A DNA stretch of 64,000 nt from JBBSTY01 sp038235385 (GTDB lineage Bacteria > Actinomycetota > Acidimicrobiia > Acidimicrobiales > Acidimicrobilacustridaceae): assembly GCA_038235385.1 (NCBI GenBank), contig JBBSTY010000004.1:1-64000 (forward strand), in the 5' to 3' direction. The notes beneath the pieces were generated by a model. The model made no database searches and was not told the origin of the DNA. It saw only the letters and a list, made by a program, of their open reading frames with translations. The translations under genes were made by a program, and so were the position numbers. This document shows positions 10,295 to 18,950 of this stretch, piece after piece. The stretch's first letter is position 1, and each line of letters begins with the position of its first letter.

Positions 10295-11242
10295 ATGACC
10301 GATGAAGACTCCACCGAGACCAGTGGGGGCGCCGGCGGCACCTCCAGTTCCTACGGATCGACCCAGGCTGCGAACACCGATGAGAACGTCCCCGCGCTCG
10401 GGTCGAACCCCGGTGTGCTGCTGGTGGATGACCCGTCGCCGCACGTGCGTCGTCTGACGCTGAACCGTCCCGAGAAGCGGAATGCCCTGAGCCACCAGCT
10501 GCGGGCAGAGTTGATCGCAGCGCTGCAGGAGGCTGATCAGGATCCGGAGGTTCGGGTGATGATCGTGCGGGGCGCCGGCACGTGCTTCTCCGCCGGCTAC
10601 GAGCTGGGCAACGGCAACGAGGGGGTCGACATGCCGCACTTCACCGCCGGGGGCGACGGCCAGTGGCCCCGACACGTCACCGAGACCTGGATGGGGATCT
10701 GGGACCTCTCCAAGCCCGTCATCGCCCAGGTTCACGGCTACTGCCTGGCGGGTGGGAGCGAGCTCGCGACCGGGTGCGACCTCGTCTACGTCGCCCACGA
10801 CGCGCAGATGGGGTACCCCGCGGTTCGCTTCGGCGTCCCGGACATGCACTTCCACGCCTGGATGCTCGGGATGCGGGCGGCCATGGAGATGATGGTCACC
10901 GGGGATTCGATCTCCGGGGACGAGGCCGTGCGGCTCGGGTGGGCGAACCGCGCCTTCGACGAGGCGGACCTCGACGACGAGGTTCTGGCCGTCGCCAGAC
11001 GGGTCGCGCAGATCCCGACCGACATCGTGTCGATCAACAAGCGGACCGTTCATCGCGCCATGGACATCATGGGCATGCGAGCGGCCATTCGATCGGGCAC
11101 CGAGCTGTGCACCCTGGGGACGAAGGCGGCGACGTTCGAGGAGTTCATCGGCAACGCACGTGAGAAGGGGCTCACCCAGGCGTTGCGAGAACGTGATGCT
11201 CCGTTCGGCGACTACAGCTCGGGCGACCGAGCCGCAGACTGA
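10295..11242 (+). CDS. Enoyl-CoA hydratase/isomerase (crotonase) family protein
   Basis: A 315-aa crotonase-fold protein. After a disordered Ser/Thr/Gly-rich N-terminus (about 40 residues), the core starts at RRLTLNRPEKRNALS. The first oxyanion-hole segment is VRGAGTCFSAGYEL and the second is VHGYCLAGGSELATGCDLV. The latter carries the Glu in the position of a catalytic acid. Such enzymes hydrate or isomerise CoA thioesters in beta-oxidation-like routes. ATG 10295 follows a GGAAGGACGG purine stretch. Its neighbours suggest a degradative CoA pathway; the substrate cannot be read from sequence. Confidence 0.88.
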   Translation: MTDEDSTETSGGAGGTSSSYGSTQAANTDENVPALGSNPGVLLVDDPSPHVRRLTLNRPEKRNALSHQLRAELIAALQEADQDPEVRVMIVRGAGTCFSAGYELGNGNEGVDMPHFTAGGDGQWPRHVTETWMGIWDLSKPVIAQVHGYCLAGGSELATGCDLVYVAHDAQMGYPAVRFGVPDMHFHAWMLGMRAAMEMMVTGDSISGDEAVRLGWANRAFDEADLDDEVLAVARRVAQIPTDIVSINKRTVHRAMDIMGMRAAIRSGTELCTLGTKAATFEEFIGNAREKGLTQALRERDAPFGDYSSGDRAAD

Positions 11243-11343
11243 TCGCGGATCGGCTCGGGTCACGACCGAGTGGCCGAGCATCGGGCGTCACGCCGACGGC
11301 CTCGCCGACCAACGTCGATCGATGTCGGCATCGGAGCGTGCCG

Positions 11344-12405
11344 CTACGCGAGGACCCCGGTGACCACGGGGAGGTCGGCATAGGTGCGGATGCCCGGAGC
11401 GGCGGCACAGACAGCTGGGATGGCGTTCACGACCGGGAGGCCGGTGATGGTCATGCCGATGTTGTGGAAGTCCTCCGTGGTCATCGACGCCAAATCGTGT
11501 TGAGCCGGCCAGATGTCCAGCTTCAGTCGCAGCATCGGGTCACCCTGCACCTCGATGGCGTACCCGTGCTCGACCGGCCATGCGGGGTCGATGCGGGAGC
11601 TCATGACCCAGCGCTGGTGCAGCTCGACGACCGCCCGGCCGCCGACGAGGCCTTCCCATCGGACGTCGATGCCGGCCACGTGACCGGCCGCGATCGGCCG
11701 CCCGGGAGGGGAGAGGTCCTCGGTCGCCAACGCGAACTCGACGGTGCAGCGTCGTTCGTCGAGGTCGATCCGGAGCAGTTCGGCGAGCACGTCGACCCCG
11801 TCGGCGAAGACGGTGGTTGCGTCTCGCACGGCATCGACATGGCCGGGACTGTCAGGGGCGCGCCCCCACCCGAGGTCGTTCATGTTGCCGTCGGCCGCGA
11901 ACATGCTGACGTCGACCGATTCCATGGCCTTGACGTGGCGGACGTCGGTGCTGATCCCGGCGGCGACTCCGGCCAGGAGCTGGGCGTAGCCGGGGTTCAT
12001 GCCACTTCCGAAGATGGATGCTCCACCGGCCTGCGCCGCGTCCTGAATGGTCGCGGTGGCTTCCTCGCCCATGCTGCGCCCGTTGAGGAACATCGTCGAG
12101 GTCACGATGTTCACACCGTGGCGTAAAAGGTTGGACATCTCGTCGACGTTCGGTGTCAGCGGCATGTAGATGACGCAGTCGGGCGCCAACGCGAGGAGCG
12201 AGTCCACATCGTTGGTCGCCAGCACCCCGGTCGGGGTCTCGAGCCCGACGAGGTCGGCGACGTCGCGGTCCACCTTCGAGGCGCTGTAGGCGAACGCACC
12301 CACCAGGTCGAGGTCGGGACGGGCCAACACCGCACGAACGGCTCGACGCGCCACGTTGCCCGTCGTCCACTGCACGACCCGCAACGGCGTCGGTGTCGCT
12401 CTCAC
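11344..12405 (-). CDS. DapB-like NAD(P)H-dependent amine dehydrogenase-family protein (copy A)
   Basis: A 353-aa protein with an N-terminal dihydrodipicolinate-reductase-like Rossmann domain: RVVQWTTGNVARRAVRAVLA, LDLVGAFAYS, then PDCVIYMPL and NIVTSTMFL. The C-terminal domain is of the 2,4-diaminopentanoate dehydrogenase type. Actinobacteria carry many paralogues of unassigned substrate, often beside lipid or steroid catabolic genes. The GTG at 12405 overlaps the TGA of the SDR gene (GTGA, 4 bases), so it is coupled to it. A related copy lies divergently at 13376. Confidence 0.78.
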   Translation of the reverse strand: MRATPTPLRVVQWTTGNVARRAVRAVLARPDLDLVGAFAYSASKVDRDVADLVGLETPTGVLATNDVDSLLALAPDCVIYMPLTPNVDEMSNLLRHGVNIVTSTMFLNGRSMGEEATATIQDAAQAGGASIFGSGMNPGYAQLLAGVAAGISTDVRHVKAMESVDVSMFAADGNMNDLGWGRAPDSPGHVDAVRDATTVFADGVDVLAELLRIDLDERRCTVEFALATEDLSPPGRPIAAGHVAGIDVRWEGLVGGRAVVELHQRWVMSSRIDPAWPVEHGYAIEVQGDPMLRLKLDIWPAQHDLASMTTEDFHNIGMTITGLPVVNAIPAVCAAAPGIRTYADLPVVTGVLA

Positions 12406-13298
12406 AACAGGTCCGTGATCGTCTTCAGCCCGGCTTCGTAGAGCACCCCAGGCAGCATGCCGCCATCGATCTCGATGGTCGTGCCGTTGATGTAGTCGGC
12501 CTCGCCGGAACACAAGAACACGCAGGCGCGTCCGACCTCGTCGGGCTGGCCGGCGCGACCGAGGGGAACCTTCTGGAAGTACTCGGTCCCATCCGGGTCG
12601 TCGTCGGGCATCACGAACGCCTGGAAGTTGTCGGTCATCGTCGGGCCGAGGGCCAGGCAGTTGACCCTGGCCTTCGGACCCCATTCCTCGGCCAGCGATC
12701 TCGTCAGGTGGTTGAGACCCGACTTGGCCGCGCCGTAGGAGACGAGGGTGGGCGAGCCCGCCGGGTGACCGGCGCCGCTCGAGATGTTGATGATCGAACC
12801 GGTGCCGTCCTGGGTCTTCATCTGACGGAAGACGCGGATGGCGAACCACATCGGGCTGATCAGGTTCATCTGGATGGCGAACGAGTGGAACAACGCCGTG
12901 CGCTCGAAGTCATCGTCGCTGCGGGGCGCGCCGCCGATCTTCTGCACCAGGGTCGGGATGTCCTCGACGTTGGGCGCAGGGATCGTGCCGCCGGCGTTGT
13001 TCACCAAGATGTCGATCCGTCCGAAGGTGTCCACCACCCGGGTCACGAACGAGTCGATCGCGGTGTGATCGCCCTGATCGCAGACCCACTGCACCGATCG
13101 GTCGAGCCCGCCCGGTACCTCCTCCGCCTTCGGCAGTGCGTCGAGCGCCGAACGGGAGCACCCGACGACGGTTGCTCCCTCCAGCAGCAACTGCTGCGCG
13201 ATGCCGACCCCGACGCCGCGACTCGTGCCCGTCACGATCGCGACCTTGCCGTCCAGCTTCCCCACGGTTCCCCCGTTCTCCGCGCCGCCAGTCGACAT
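12402..13298 (-). CDS. Short-chain dehydrogenase/reductase (SDR)
   Basis: A 298-aa classical SDR. The cofactor motif is VTGTSRGVGVG, with NNAG in DILVNNAGGTIPAP. The catalytic triad is Ser in INISSGAGH and Tyr/Lys in SYGAAKSG. GPTMTDN and a C-terminal SGEADYINGTTIEIDGG complete the fold. It would oxidise or reduce a hydroxyl/keto group on a small molecule or CoA thioester. ATG 13298 is kept as start; a GTG at 13265 is possible. It is followed by the DapB-like gene with a GTGA overlap. The promoter is shared with the divergent copy B over the CATAAA/TTTATG palindrome. Confidence 0.9.
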   Translation of the reverse strand: MSTGGAENGGTVGKLDGKVAIVTGTSRGVGVGIAQQLLLEGATVVGCSRSALDALPKAEEVPGGLDRSVQWVCDQGDHTAIDSFVTRVVDTFGRIDILVNNAGGTIPAPNVEDIPTLVQKIGGAPRSDDDFERTALFHSFAIQMNLISPMWFAIRVFRQMKTQDGTGSIINISSGAGHPAGSPTLVSYGAAKSGLNHLTRSLAEEWGPKARVNCLALGPTMTDNFQAFVMPDDDPDGTEYFQKVPLGRAGQPDEVGRACVFLCSGEADYINGTTIEIDGGMLPGVLYEAGLKTITDLL

Positions 13299-13311
13299 CG
13301 GCGAGCTCTCG

Positions 13312-13332
13312 AAACATAAAGCTGTTTATGAT
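13312..13332. promoter_or_regulatory. Divergent operator/promoter with CTGTTTAT motif
   Basis: An exact inverted repeat CATAAA (13315-13320), 4-base spacer, TTTATG (13325-13330) sits between the SDR and copy B. It overlaps a plus-strand -10 box TATGAT (13327-13332) and a minus-strand TATGTT box. The octamer CTGTTTAT (13322-13329) recurs near 46.0 and 46.9 kb. A TetR-type repressor site is likely; the neighbouring TetR at 14443 is a candidate. Confidence 0.55.
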
Positions 13333-13375
13333 CTGAGGCAAGCAGTGCTGCTCGCCAGTCGACCAGGGGGTCTCC

Positions 13376-14446
13376 GTGTCACTTCGCGTCATCCAGTTCT
13401 CGACCGGCAACGTCGGGCGGCACGCCCTGCGATCGATCATCGAGCGGCCACGCCTCGAGCTGGTGGGCGTGCATGCGTCCAGTCCCGACAAGGTCGGCCG
13501 TGACGCCGCCGAGCTGTGCGGGCTCGACGAACCAACCGGGGTCATCGCCACCGACGACCTGGAGAGCCTCGTGGCGCTCGGCGCGGACTGCGTCGTCTAC
13601 ACGAGCCAGGCCGAGACCCGACCCGCGCAGGCCCTCGCCGAGGTGACTGCCTTCCTGGCAGCGGGCACCAACGTCGTGGCCACCTCGTTCGTGTGGCTCG
13701 TCTACCCGCCCCACGCCGACGGGTGGCTGCGCGACGCGATCGAAGCGGCTTGCCGGGCAGGCGATTCGACCATGTACGTGAACGGCATCGACCCAGGGTT
13801 CTCCGGTGATCTTTTGCCCTTGGCCGCTCTCAGCCTCACGGAGCGGGCCGACTCCGTCCTGGTCCAGGAGATCTGCGACTACGGCACCTATGACGATGCC
13901 GAGTTCACCGGGGTCAGCTTCGGGTTCGGCACCACGCCCGATGTCGAACCGATGCTCTTCCTGCCAGGCGTGCTCACCTCGATCTGGGGTGGCACGGCGC
14001 AGATGCTGGCCGATCAACTCGGCGTCGTCATCGACGAGTTCGTCGAGCGCCACGACAAGTGGATCGCAACCGAGACGATCGACTGCACGATGATGACCGT
14101 CGAGCCCGGACAGGTCGCCGCGATCCGCTTCACCGTCGAGGCCATGGTCGACGGCCGCCCGGCCATCACCATGGAACACGTGAACCGGCTGACCGACGCC
14201 GCCGCCCCCGACTGGCCAACACCGCCAGAAGGTCGGCCAGGCGTCCACCGGGTGGTCATCAGCGGCCACCCGGGCATCGAGATCAACACCCACGTCGGCA
14301 ACGATCACGTCGACCACAACGAGGCCGGCGTGATCGCCACGGCGGCCAAGGCGGTCAACGCCATCTGGGCCGTCCGGGCTGCCACTCCCGGCCTGACCAG
14401 CCTGTGCGAGCTCCCGGTCGCGCAGGTCCGGGGCCTCATGTCATGA
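13376..14446 (+). CDS. DapB-like NAD(P)H-dependent amine dehydrogenase-family protein (copy B)
   Basis: A 356-aa paralogue of the protein at 11344-12405: RVIQFSTGNVGRHALRSII, LELVGVHASSPDKVGRDAAE, GADCVVYTSQAE, then the C-terminal catalytic domain (VNGIDPGFSGDLLPLAALSL; VVISGHPGIEINTHVG). The dinucleotide-binding N-terminus is conserved between copies while the second halves differ, which suggests different substrates. The GTG at 13376 follows an AGGGGGTCTCC ribosome site. The TGA overlaps the ATG of the TetR gene by 4 bases. Function unknown beyond an NAD(P)H oxidoreductase. Confidence 0.8.
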   Translation: MSLRVIQFSTGNVGRHALRSIIERPRLELVGVHASSPDKVGRDAAELCGLDEPTGVIATDDLESLVALGADCVVYTSQAETRPAQALAEVTAFLAAGTNVVATSFVWLVYPPHADGWLRDAIEAACRAGDSTMYVNGIDPGFSGDLLPLAALSLTERADSVLVQEICDYGTYDDAEFTGVSFGFGTTPDVEPMLFLPGVLTSIWGGTAQMLADQLGVVIDEFVERHDKWIATETIDCTMMTVEPGQVAAIRFTVEAMVDGRPAITMEHVNRLTDAAAPDWPTPPEGRPGVHRVVISGHPGIEINTHVGNDHVDHNEAGVIATAAKAVNAIWAVRAATPGLTSLCELPVAQVRGLMS

Positions 14447-15120
14447 CGACATGCCCTTCCGGGCCGCGATCGCCGATCGCCCCGACCCGACCCGCCGGAG
14501 GTAGCCAACCCCGCGCCGAGCGGACCCGGGCGCTGATCATGAACGAGACCGTTCGATGCATCATCGACGAGGGTTTCGAGGTCGCGAGCGCCAAGCACAT
14601 CGCCGAACGTGCGGGCGTCACCTGGGGCGTCATCCAGTACCACTTCGGTGATCGAGCAGGTCTGCTCGCTGCGGTCATCGACTCGGGGTTCGACGAGTTG
14701 CGAGCGCAGATGGCCGTGGTCGAACTTCCCGTGGGCTCGACACGCGAGCGGGTCACCGCGATGGTCGAGAGCGCCTGGGACGCGTTCTCGACCCCGACCT
14801 CGAGGGCCAGCCTCGAGATCCTCGTCGCCACACGAGGTCGACGCGACCCAACCACCGACGCCCACCTGCGGACGATGGCCGGTGAACTGAGCCAGCTCGG
14901 CCGGAGCGTCATCGACGATCCGGGTTCGTCTCGTGATCTCCAGGCCGTCGGTGAACTGCTCTGGGCCGCCCTCCGCGGCCTCGTGCTCGCTCAGATGGTC
15001 GTGCGCGAACCGATCGACTTGCGTCGGGAGCGCGCGATGCTCGTCGATCTCATCACCGCGTACCTCGACCCCACCGAACCGTCGACCGATCGCACGCCCG
15101 GGAACAGCACCGATACCTGA
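14443..15120 (+). CDS. TetR/AcrR-family regulator
   Basis: A 225-aa regulator with a 25-residue flexible start. The TetR HTH follows (TVRCIIDEGFEVASAKHIAE, RAGVTWGVIQYHFGDRAGLL), then a helical ligand-binding domain. ATG 14443 overlaps the stop of copy B (ATGA), so the regulator is co-translated with a gene it probably controls. The CATAAA/TTTATG palindrome at 13315-13330 upstream of copy B is the likely autoregulatory site. The ligand is probably an intermediate (acyl-CoA type) of the encoded route; that part is inference. Confidence 0.88.
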   Translation: MTTCPSGPRSPIAPTRPAGGSQPRAERTRALIMNETVRCIIDEGFEVASAKHIAERAGVTWGVIQYHFGDRAGLLAAVIDSGFDELRAQMAVVELPVGSTRERVTAMVESAWDAFSTPTSRASLEILVATRGRRDPTTDAHLRTMAGELSQLGRSVIDDPGSSRDLQAVGELLWAALRGLVLAQMVVREPIDLRRERAMLVDLITAYLDPTEPSTDRTPGNSTDT

Positions 15121-15286
15121 GTCTCTCTCGCTCGTCAGCCAGTCGCCGCCACCGATGGTCGTTCGCTCGACCTCCGCGCTCGTGACCGGTGGTCGCCGTC
15201 GGGTGCGCGGCCTCAGCCGTCGGAGACGACGTCCGATTCGGCGTGCATCCGGCTGGTGTCGGCCTTCCCCCGGTCGAGCCGACTCA

Positions 15287-15793
15287 TCACGCGGATCGGC
15301 CGGCGAAGGCGGCGATGCGCAGGTAGGCATCAGCGTCGTCGGGTGCCGACTGCTCGGGTCCGAACGCATCGCCCCGCATGTCGTCGGACATCGAGGAGGT
15401 CATGAAGGCGTGGCCCGCCTCCGCGACCTCGGGATCGAGGTCCGCTGTCGGCCTGCCCAGGGCGGTCGCCAGGTCGTAGGCGTGCACGGCGAGCTCCGCT
15501 GCTGCCATGCCCTCCGGGAAGGAACTGCCTTCAGCGTCGAGCGCCTCGACGAGGTGGCGACCCTCCTGTCGGAGAGCCGACGGCGGGTCGTCGTGGTGGG
15601 TCGTGGCCGCCCAGTCGGGCGTGCCACCCCTAGCCATGGTGGCCATGCCGGCGACGCTGTTGACGATGTGATCGCTCAGATCGGCGACGGTCCATTCCGC
15701 ACATGGTGTCGCCCGCCCGACGTCCTCAGGCCTGACCGTGGCGAGAAGGGTGCCGAGCTGGTCGAGTCCGCGGGTGACGATCGAGGTGGTCAT
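15287..15793 (-). CDS. TIGR03086/MDMPI-family metal-binding protein
   Basis: A 168-aa DinB/MDMPI-fold protein: TPCAEWTVADLSDHIVNSVAG holds the first His ligand, and MAAAELAVHAYDLATALGRP holds the second. Length and motifs fit the TIGR03086 group of mycothiol-associated proteins. The ATG at 15793 has TAGACA 6 bases upstream and no ribosome site, so a leaderless start is likely. Convergent with the TetR gene. The reaction is unknown. Confidence 0.8.
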   Translation of the reverse strand: MTTSIVTRGLDQLGTLLATVRPEDVGRATPCAEWTVADLSDHIVNSVAGMATMARGGTPDWAATTHHDDPPSALRQEGRHLVEALDAEGSSFPEGMAAAELAVHAYDLATALGRPTADLDPEVAEAGHAFMTSSMSDDMRGDAFGPEQSAPDDADAYLRIAAFAGRSA

Positions 15794-16385
15794 GACGGTT
15801 GTCTACCCGAAACGCGTGAGCAGGTGTCCTCGAAGCTGAGGCGACGAGACAGCCCGTCGATGCTCGATGCTCGATCGCCGCTGACCACGGTTGTCAGCCC
15901 GACGCGATCCGGTTGGTCGACCCCGATCCCAGTGGAGAACCTGCCCTGGATTCGGGACTGATCGCTCATGAGGTCCTTGCCACCGGACTCGTCAGTCCTG
16001 ATGAAGCAGCGATGGGCCACGCCGGCGGTGAGTGGTCAGCGGCCGGCCACGGTCTGATGATCACCGGCGACGCTGATGTCGACACGTCCTTCGCGGACGC
16101 GGCCAGCGAGCGCTGTCCGAGTGCATGGGCGCCACCAAGCCGGTCCCGCGGACGGCGAGCTCCACCCCACGGTCCCGGTCATGATGACTGGTGCTGTTGA
16201 CCACGACCGACCGTTGGAGCCACAGACACCGCGTGGTCAGAACGGGGTCTTCGCGGCGGCTCGCTCCCACGTTCTGATGGCCACGAGCATCGTTAGGATG
16301 GCCATCGTTGGAGCGTCTGCGTCGGACCGAACCTCGATCATGTTCTGCCGGAGCTTCGCGAGAGCATGCGAGGAGATGACTTCCG
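15794..16385. other. 592-base gap, no gene recognised
   Basis: Open frames on both strands (for example minus 16020-15790 and plus 15913-16200) have no known domain and poor composition. A GAGGAGATG ribosome site near 16373 belongs to the TfoX gene. No hairpin of note was found. Confidence 0.4.
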
Positions 16386-16730
16386 ATGGAACACGACGCC
16401 GAGCTCGCGGAACGCGTTCGTTGCTCGTTGTCACGAGACGGTTGCACCCGTGAGGTCAAGATGTTCGGTGGTCTCGCGTTCATGAAGGACGATCGCATGG
16501 TCGTGTGCATCTCTCGTGATGGCGGCTTGCTCGCACGCATCGCACCAGATCGTGATGCAGAACTTGTTGGCCGACCGGGCGCCCGACGGGCCGAGATGGG
16601 GAAGGGTCGCTCGATGGGAACAGGATGGATCGCCGTTGACCGCCGGCAGTTGGAGTCCGAGGAGGATCTCCAGTTCTGGATGCGAGCCTGTCTCGACTTC
16701 CATGCGCGAGGTCAGGGCGCGAAGCGATAG
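16386..16730 (+). CDS. TfoX N-terminal domain protein
   Basis: A 114-aa single-domain protein. DCTREVKMFGG-like core (CTREVKMFGGLAFMKDDRMV), VCISRDGGLLARIAPD and the C-terminal DLQFWMRACLDFHARG match the TfoX/Sxy N-terminal domain. In gammaproteobacteria TfoX controls competence with CRP; free-standing versions in actinobacteria have no known role. ATG 16386 follows GAGGAGATG. It is convergent with the truncated sigma factor, whose missing C-terminus would fall where this gene now lies. Confidence 0.85.
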   Translation: MEHDAELAERVRCSLSRDGCTREVKMFGGLAFMKDDRMVVCISRDGGLLARIAPDRDAELVGRPGARRAEMGKGRSMGTGWIAVDRRQLESEEDLQFWMRACLDFHARGQGAKR

Positions 16731-16734
16731 AAGC

Positions 16735-17259
16735 GAGATCGGCTCGCAGGAGGTCGGGGCCGCCTCCAGGCGCGTACCCCGCGGTGAAGGCCAGGTAGAT
16801 CGTGCGGGTGACCTCGTCGAGGCGGGTCCGCAACTCGTCGCCGACGGGTGACGACAGGGGGATCCCGACGGTCACGATCTTGCGCTTCGCTCTCGTGATG
16901 CGGGCGGCCATCGTTGCCCTGTTGATCAGGAACAGGCGGGCGATCTCCTCGGTGCTCGTCCCGATCACCAGTCGAAGGGCGAGTGGAGACCTGGCCTCGG
17001 GATGCAACGCTGGGTGACAGCACAGCAGGATGAGTGCGAGGCGCTCGTCGCCGATCGCGTCGAGCTCGTGGTCGTCGGGCGACCACGTGGGCACGGTGGC
17101 CACGAGCGGTGCCTTGCGACCAGCGACGGCCTCGGCCCGGAGCCGATCGATGATCAGGCGAGATGCGGTGGCGTGCAGCCATGCGGCCGGGTTGTCCGCC
17201 ACAGCGGGGCCGACCATCTCGAGCCGAAAGGCAGCGACGGCGACGGTACCGGCCTCCAT
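16735..17259 (-). pseudogene. Truncated ECF sigma factor (DUF6596-type)
   Basis: The minus frame from the ATG at 17259 retains the middle of a ~400-aa ECF sigma factor: NPAAWLHATASRLIIDRLRA (end of region 2), DERLALILLCCHPALHPEAR, TSTEEIARLFLINRATMAAR and AKRKI (region 4 helix-turn-helix), then IYLAFTAGYA, the start of the DUF6596 domain. The region 2 polymerase-binding part is missing at the front. Similarity is lost after LLRADL near 16740, although the frame runs on to 16480. Both ends are gone, so this is a remnant. No partner DGPF/YCII gene is adjacent. Confidence 0.7.
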
Positions 17260-17406
17260 CTGGTCGCATCGAGGTCCGAAGAGCGCGCTTGCTCCGCACG
17301 CGACGTGAGGTCGTACGTTCGTCCCGTGGACATCGATTCGGGCGGCGACGTCGGCGACCGGGAGCACGGCACGGCTCCCCTCCATGAGCCAGGTGGCGAG
17401 GCGCGG

Positions 17407-18777
17407 ATGCCATCGCCCTGCGACCTGGTCATCGACGGAGGTTGGATCCTCGATGTGCACGCTGACGCGGGACCGGCGAACGAGGCGAGATCGATCGCGG
17501 TGGTCGGTGCACGTATCGCCGATGTCGCGGCGCCGGAGACGATCGCGGCCAGATGGCGACCCGAGCGTCGCATCGATGCCTCGGGGTCGGTCGTCTGCCC
17601 CGGTTTCGTCGATGCCCATGTGCACCTCGGAGCGTTCCTCGGCGCGATGAGGCCGTACGAGCGCCCGACAGCGCCGAGCCCGTACGGGGGTTCCGGCGAC
17701 CCACAGGCCGCACTTCGGACGGTGGCCCGGTTCTGTGCCATGCCGGTGCCGGGCACGGTCGTGGCCACACTCGTTCGTCCTGCCCTCGCCGCCATGCTGC
17801 GCAGCGGATACACCGGCGTGGTCGATGCCGGCGGACCCGGAACCGATGGCGCCTGGGAAGCCGCCTGCGATGTCGGCATCCGGGCTGCGATCGGACCCAG
17901 CCTGGCGGACCGGTGGCACGACGAGTCGGGCGTGCTCGCGACGCGCGCCGACGCCGACGAGCAGCTTGCCGGCGCCGAGGCGTTCCTCGACGCACGTGCC
18001 GGTCGGTCGCCGACCGTCGTCCCCCTCGTGTCCGCCGTCGAGACCCTGGGCTGTTCCGATGGCCTCCTCTCCGGCATCGCCTCACTGGCCGAGCGCTTCA
18101 GCGCACCGGTCCACGTCCACAGCCACATCGGTCGAGAGGATCACGATGCCAGCATCGAGGCCTATGGCGCAGGGCCGACCGCGCGCCTCGAGGCCTGCGG
18201 GTTGCTGTCGCCGAGGACGACGATCATGCACGCCGGAGAACTGACCGACGCCGACGTCGCCGCCTTCGCCACCTCAGGGGTCACGGTCAACCACAACCCC
18301 GTCGGCAACGGGCTCTACGGGTTCGGCGTCGCCGCCGGGCGCGCCGTCCCTCGACTCCTCGCTGCGGGAGTTCCGGTGGTTCTCGGAAGTGACTGGACGC
18401 CTGCCGTCACCTGTCCGTTCGAGCTCATCCGATCGGCGCTGATCCTGCACCGCGACGCCGCAGCCGACGACCTGGCCCTCTCGCTCGAAGACGCCATCAC
18501 GATGGCCACCACGAGCGACGTCGTCCTGGGTCATCCCGGCGAGCTCGGACGGCTCGCCCCCGGCCACCTCGCGGACATCGTGATCATCGACCGCTCCGGG
18601 TCGCACCACTTGGCGAGCAACCACCCGGTACCGGCGGTCGCGCTGCACGCTCGATCCGGCGACGTCGGCACGGTCATCGTGAACGGCAGGATCGTGGTCG
18701 ACGGCGGCACCCTCGTCACCGCCGACGAACGTCAGCTCATCGCTGAGGCGAAGCAACTCATGCAATCGATGCGTTGA
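17407..18777 (+). CDS. AtzA/TrzN-like metal-dependent amidohydrolase
   Basis: A 456-aa amidohydrolase-superfamily enzyme. The first metal motif is VDAHVHLGAF (HxH). Further ligands are His in VHVHSHIGRE and the HAGE motif (TTIMHAGELTDADV), followed by NHNPVGN and the catalytic Asp in LGSDWTP. The C-terminal small beta domain (GRLAPGHLADIVIID, VIVNGRIVVDGG) closes the composite barrel. The layout resembles the mononuclear AtzA/TrzN/guanine-deaminase group that hydrolyses C-N bonds in heterocycles. ATG 17407 follows GAGGCGCGG; the open frame upstream overlaps the sigma remnant and is not part of the family. Substrate unknown. Confidence 0.85.
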   Translation: MPSPCDLVIDGGWILDVHADAGPANEARSIAVVGARIADVAAPETIAARWRPERRIDASGSVVCPGFVDAHVHLGAFLGAMRPYERPTAPSPYGGSGDPQAALRTVARFCAMPVPGTVVATLVRPALAAMLRSGYTGVVDAGGPGTDGAWEAACDVGIRAAIGPSLADRWHDESGVLATRADADEQLAGAEAFLDARAGRSPTVVPLVSAVETLGCSDGLLSGIASLAERFSAPVHVHSHIGREDHDASIEAYGAGPTARLEACGLLSPRTTIMHAGELTDADVAAFATSGVTVNHNPVGNGLYGFGVAAGRAVPRLLAAGVPVVLGSDWTPAVTCPFELIRSALILHRDAAADDLALSLEDAITMATTSDVVLGHPGELGRLAPGHLADIVIIDRSGSHHLASNHPVPAVALHARSGDVGTVIVNGRIVVDGGTLVTADERQLIAEAKQLMQSMR

Positions 18778-18922
18778 TCCGGACAGCGGGCGAGGTCCGA
18801 TGGTTCCCGGTCGCGAGCGGAAGCACCGACGACGGCCCTGGTCGCCACGCCGATGGGGCGCTGATGGAGATCGGCCAGCCGACGCGAGGATCGATGCTTG
18901 ACTCTCACGCGACGTCAGGTCC

Positions 18923-18950
18923 TACCGTCTCGATCATGGTCGAAACATGA
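18923..18950 (+). promoter_or_regulatory. Leaderless start with a 4-codon upstream ORF
   Basis: TACCGT (18923-18928), 7 bases, then ATG at 18936 opens ATG-GTC-GAA-ACA-TGA. Its stop overlaps the ATG of the hydrolase at 18947 (ATGA). The leaderless mini-ORF would deliver terminating ribosomes to the real start. Confidence 0.4.

Noticed and set aside
16386..16730. Competence locus around the TfoX-domain protein
   Set aside because: No com or pil genes nearby, and stand-alone TfoX N-domains are common without competence.
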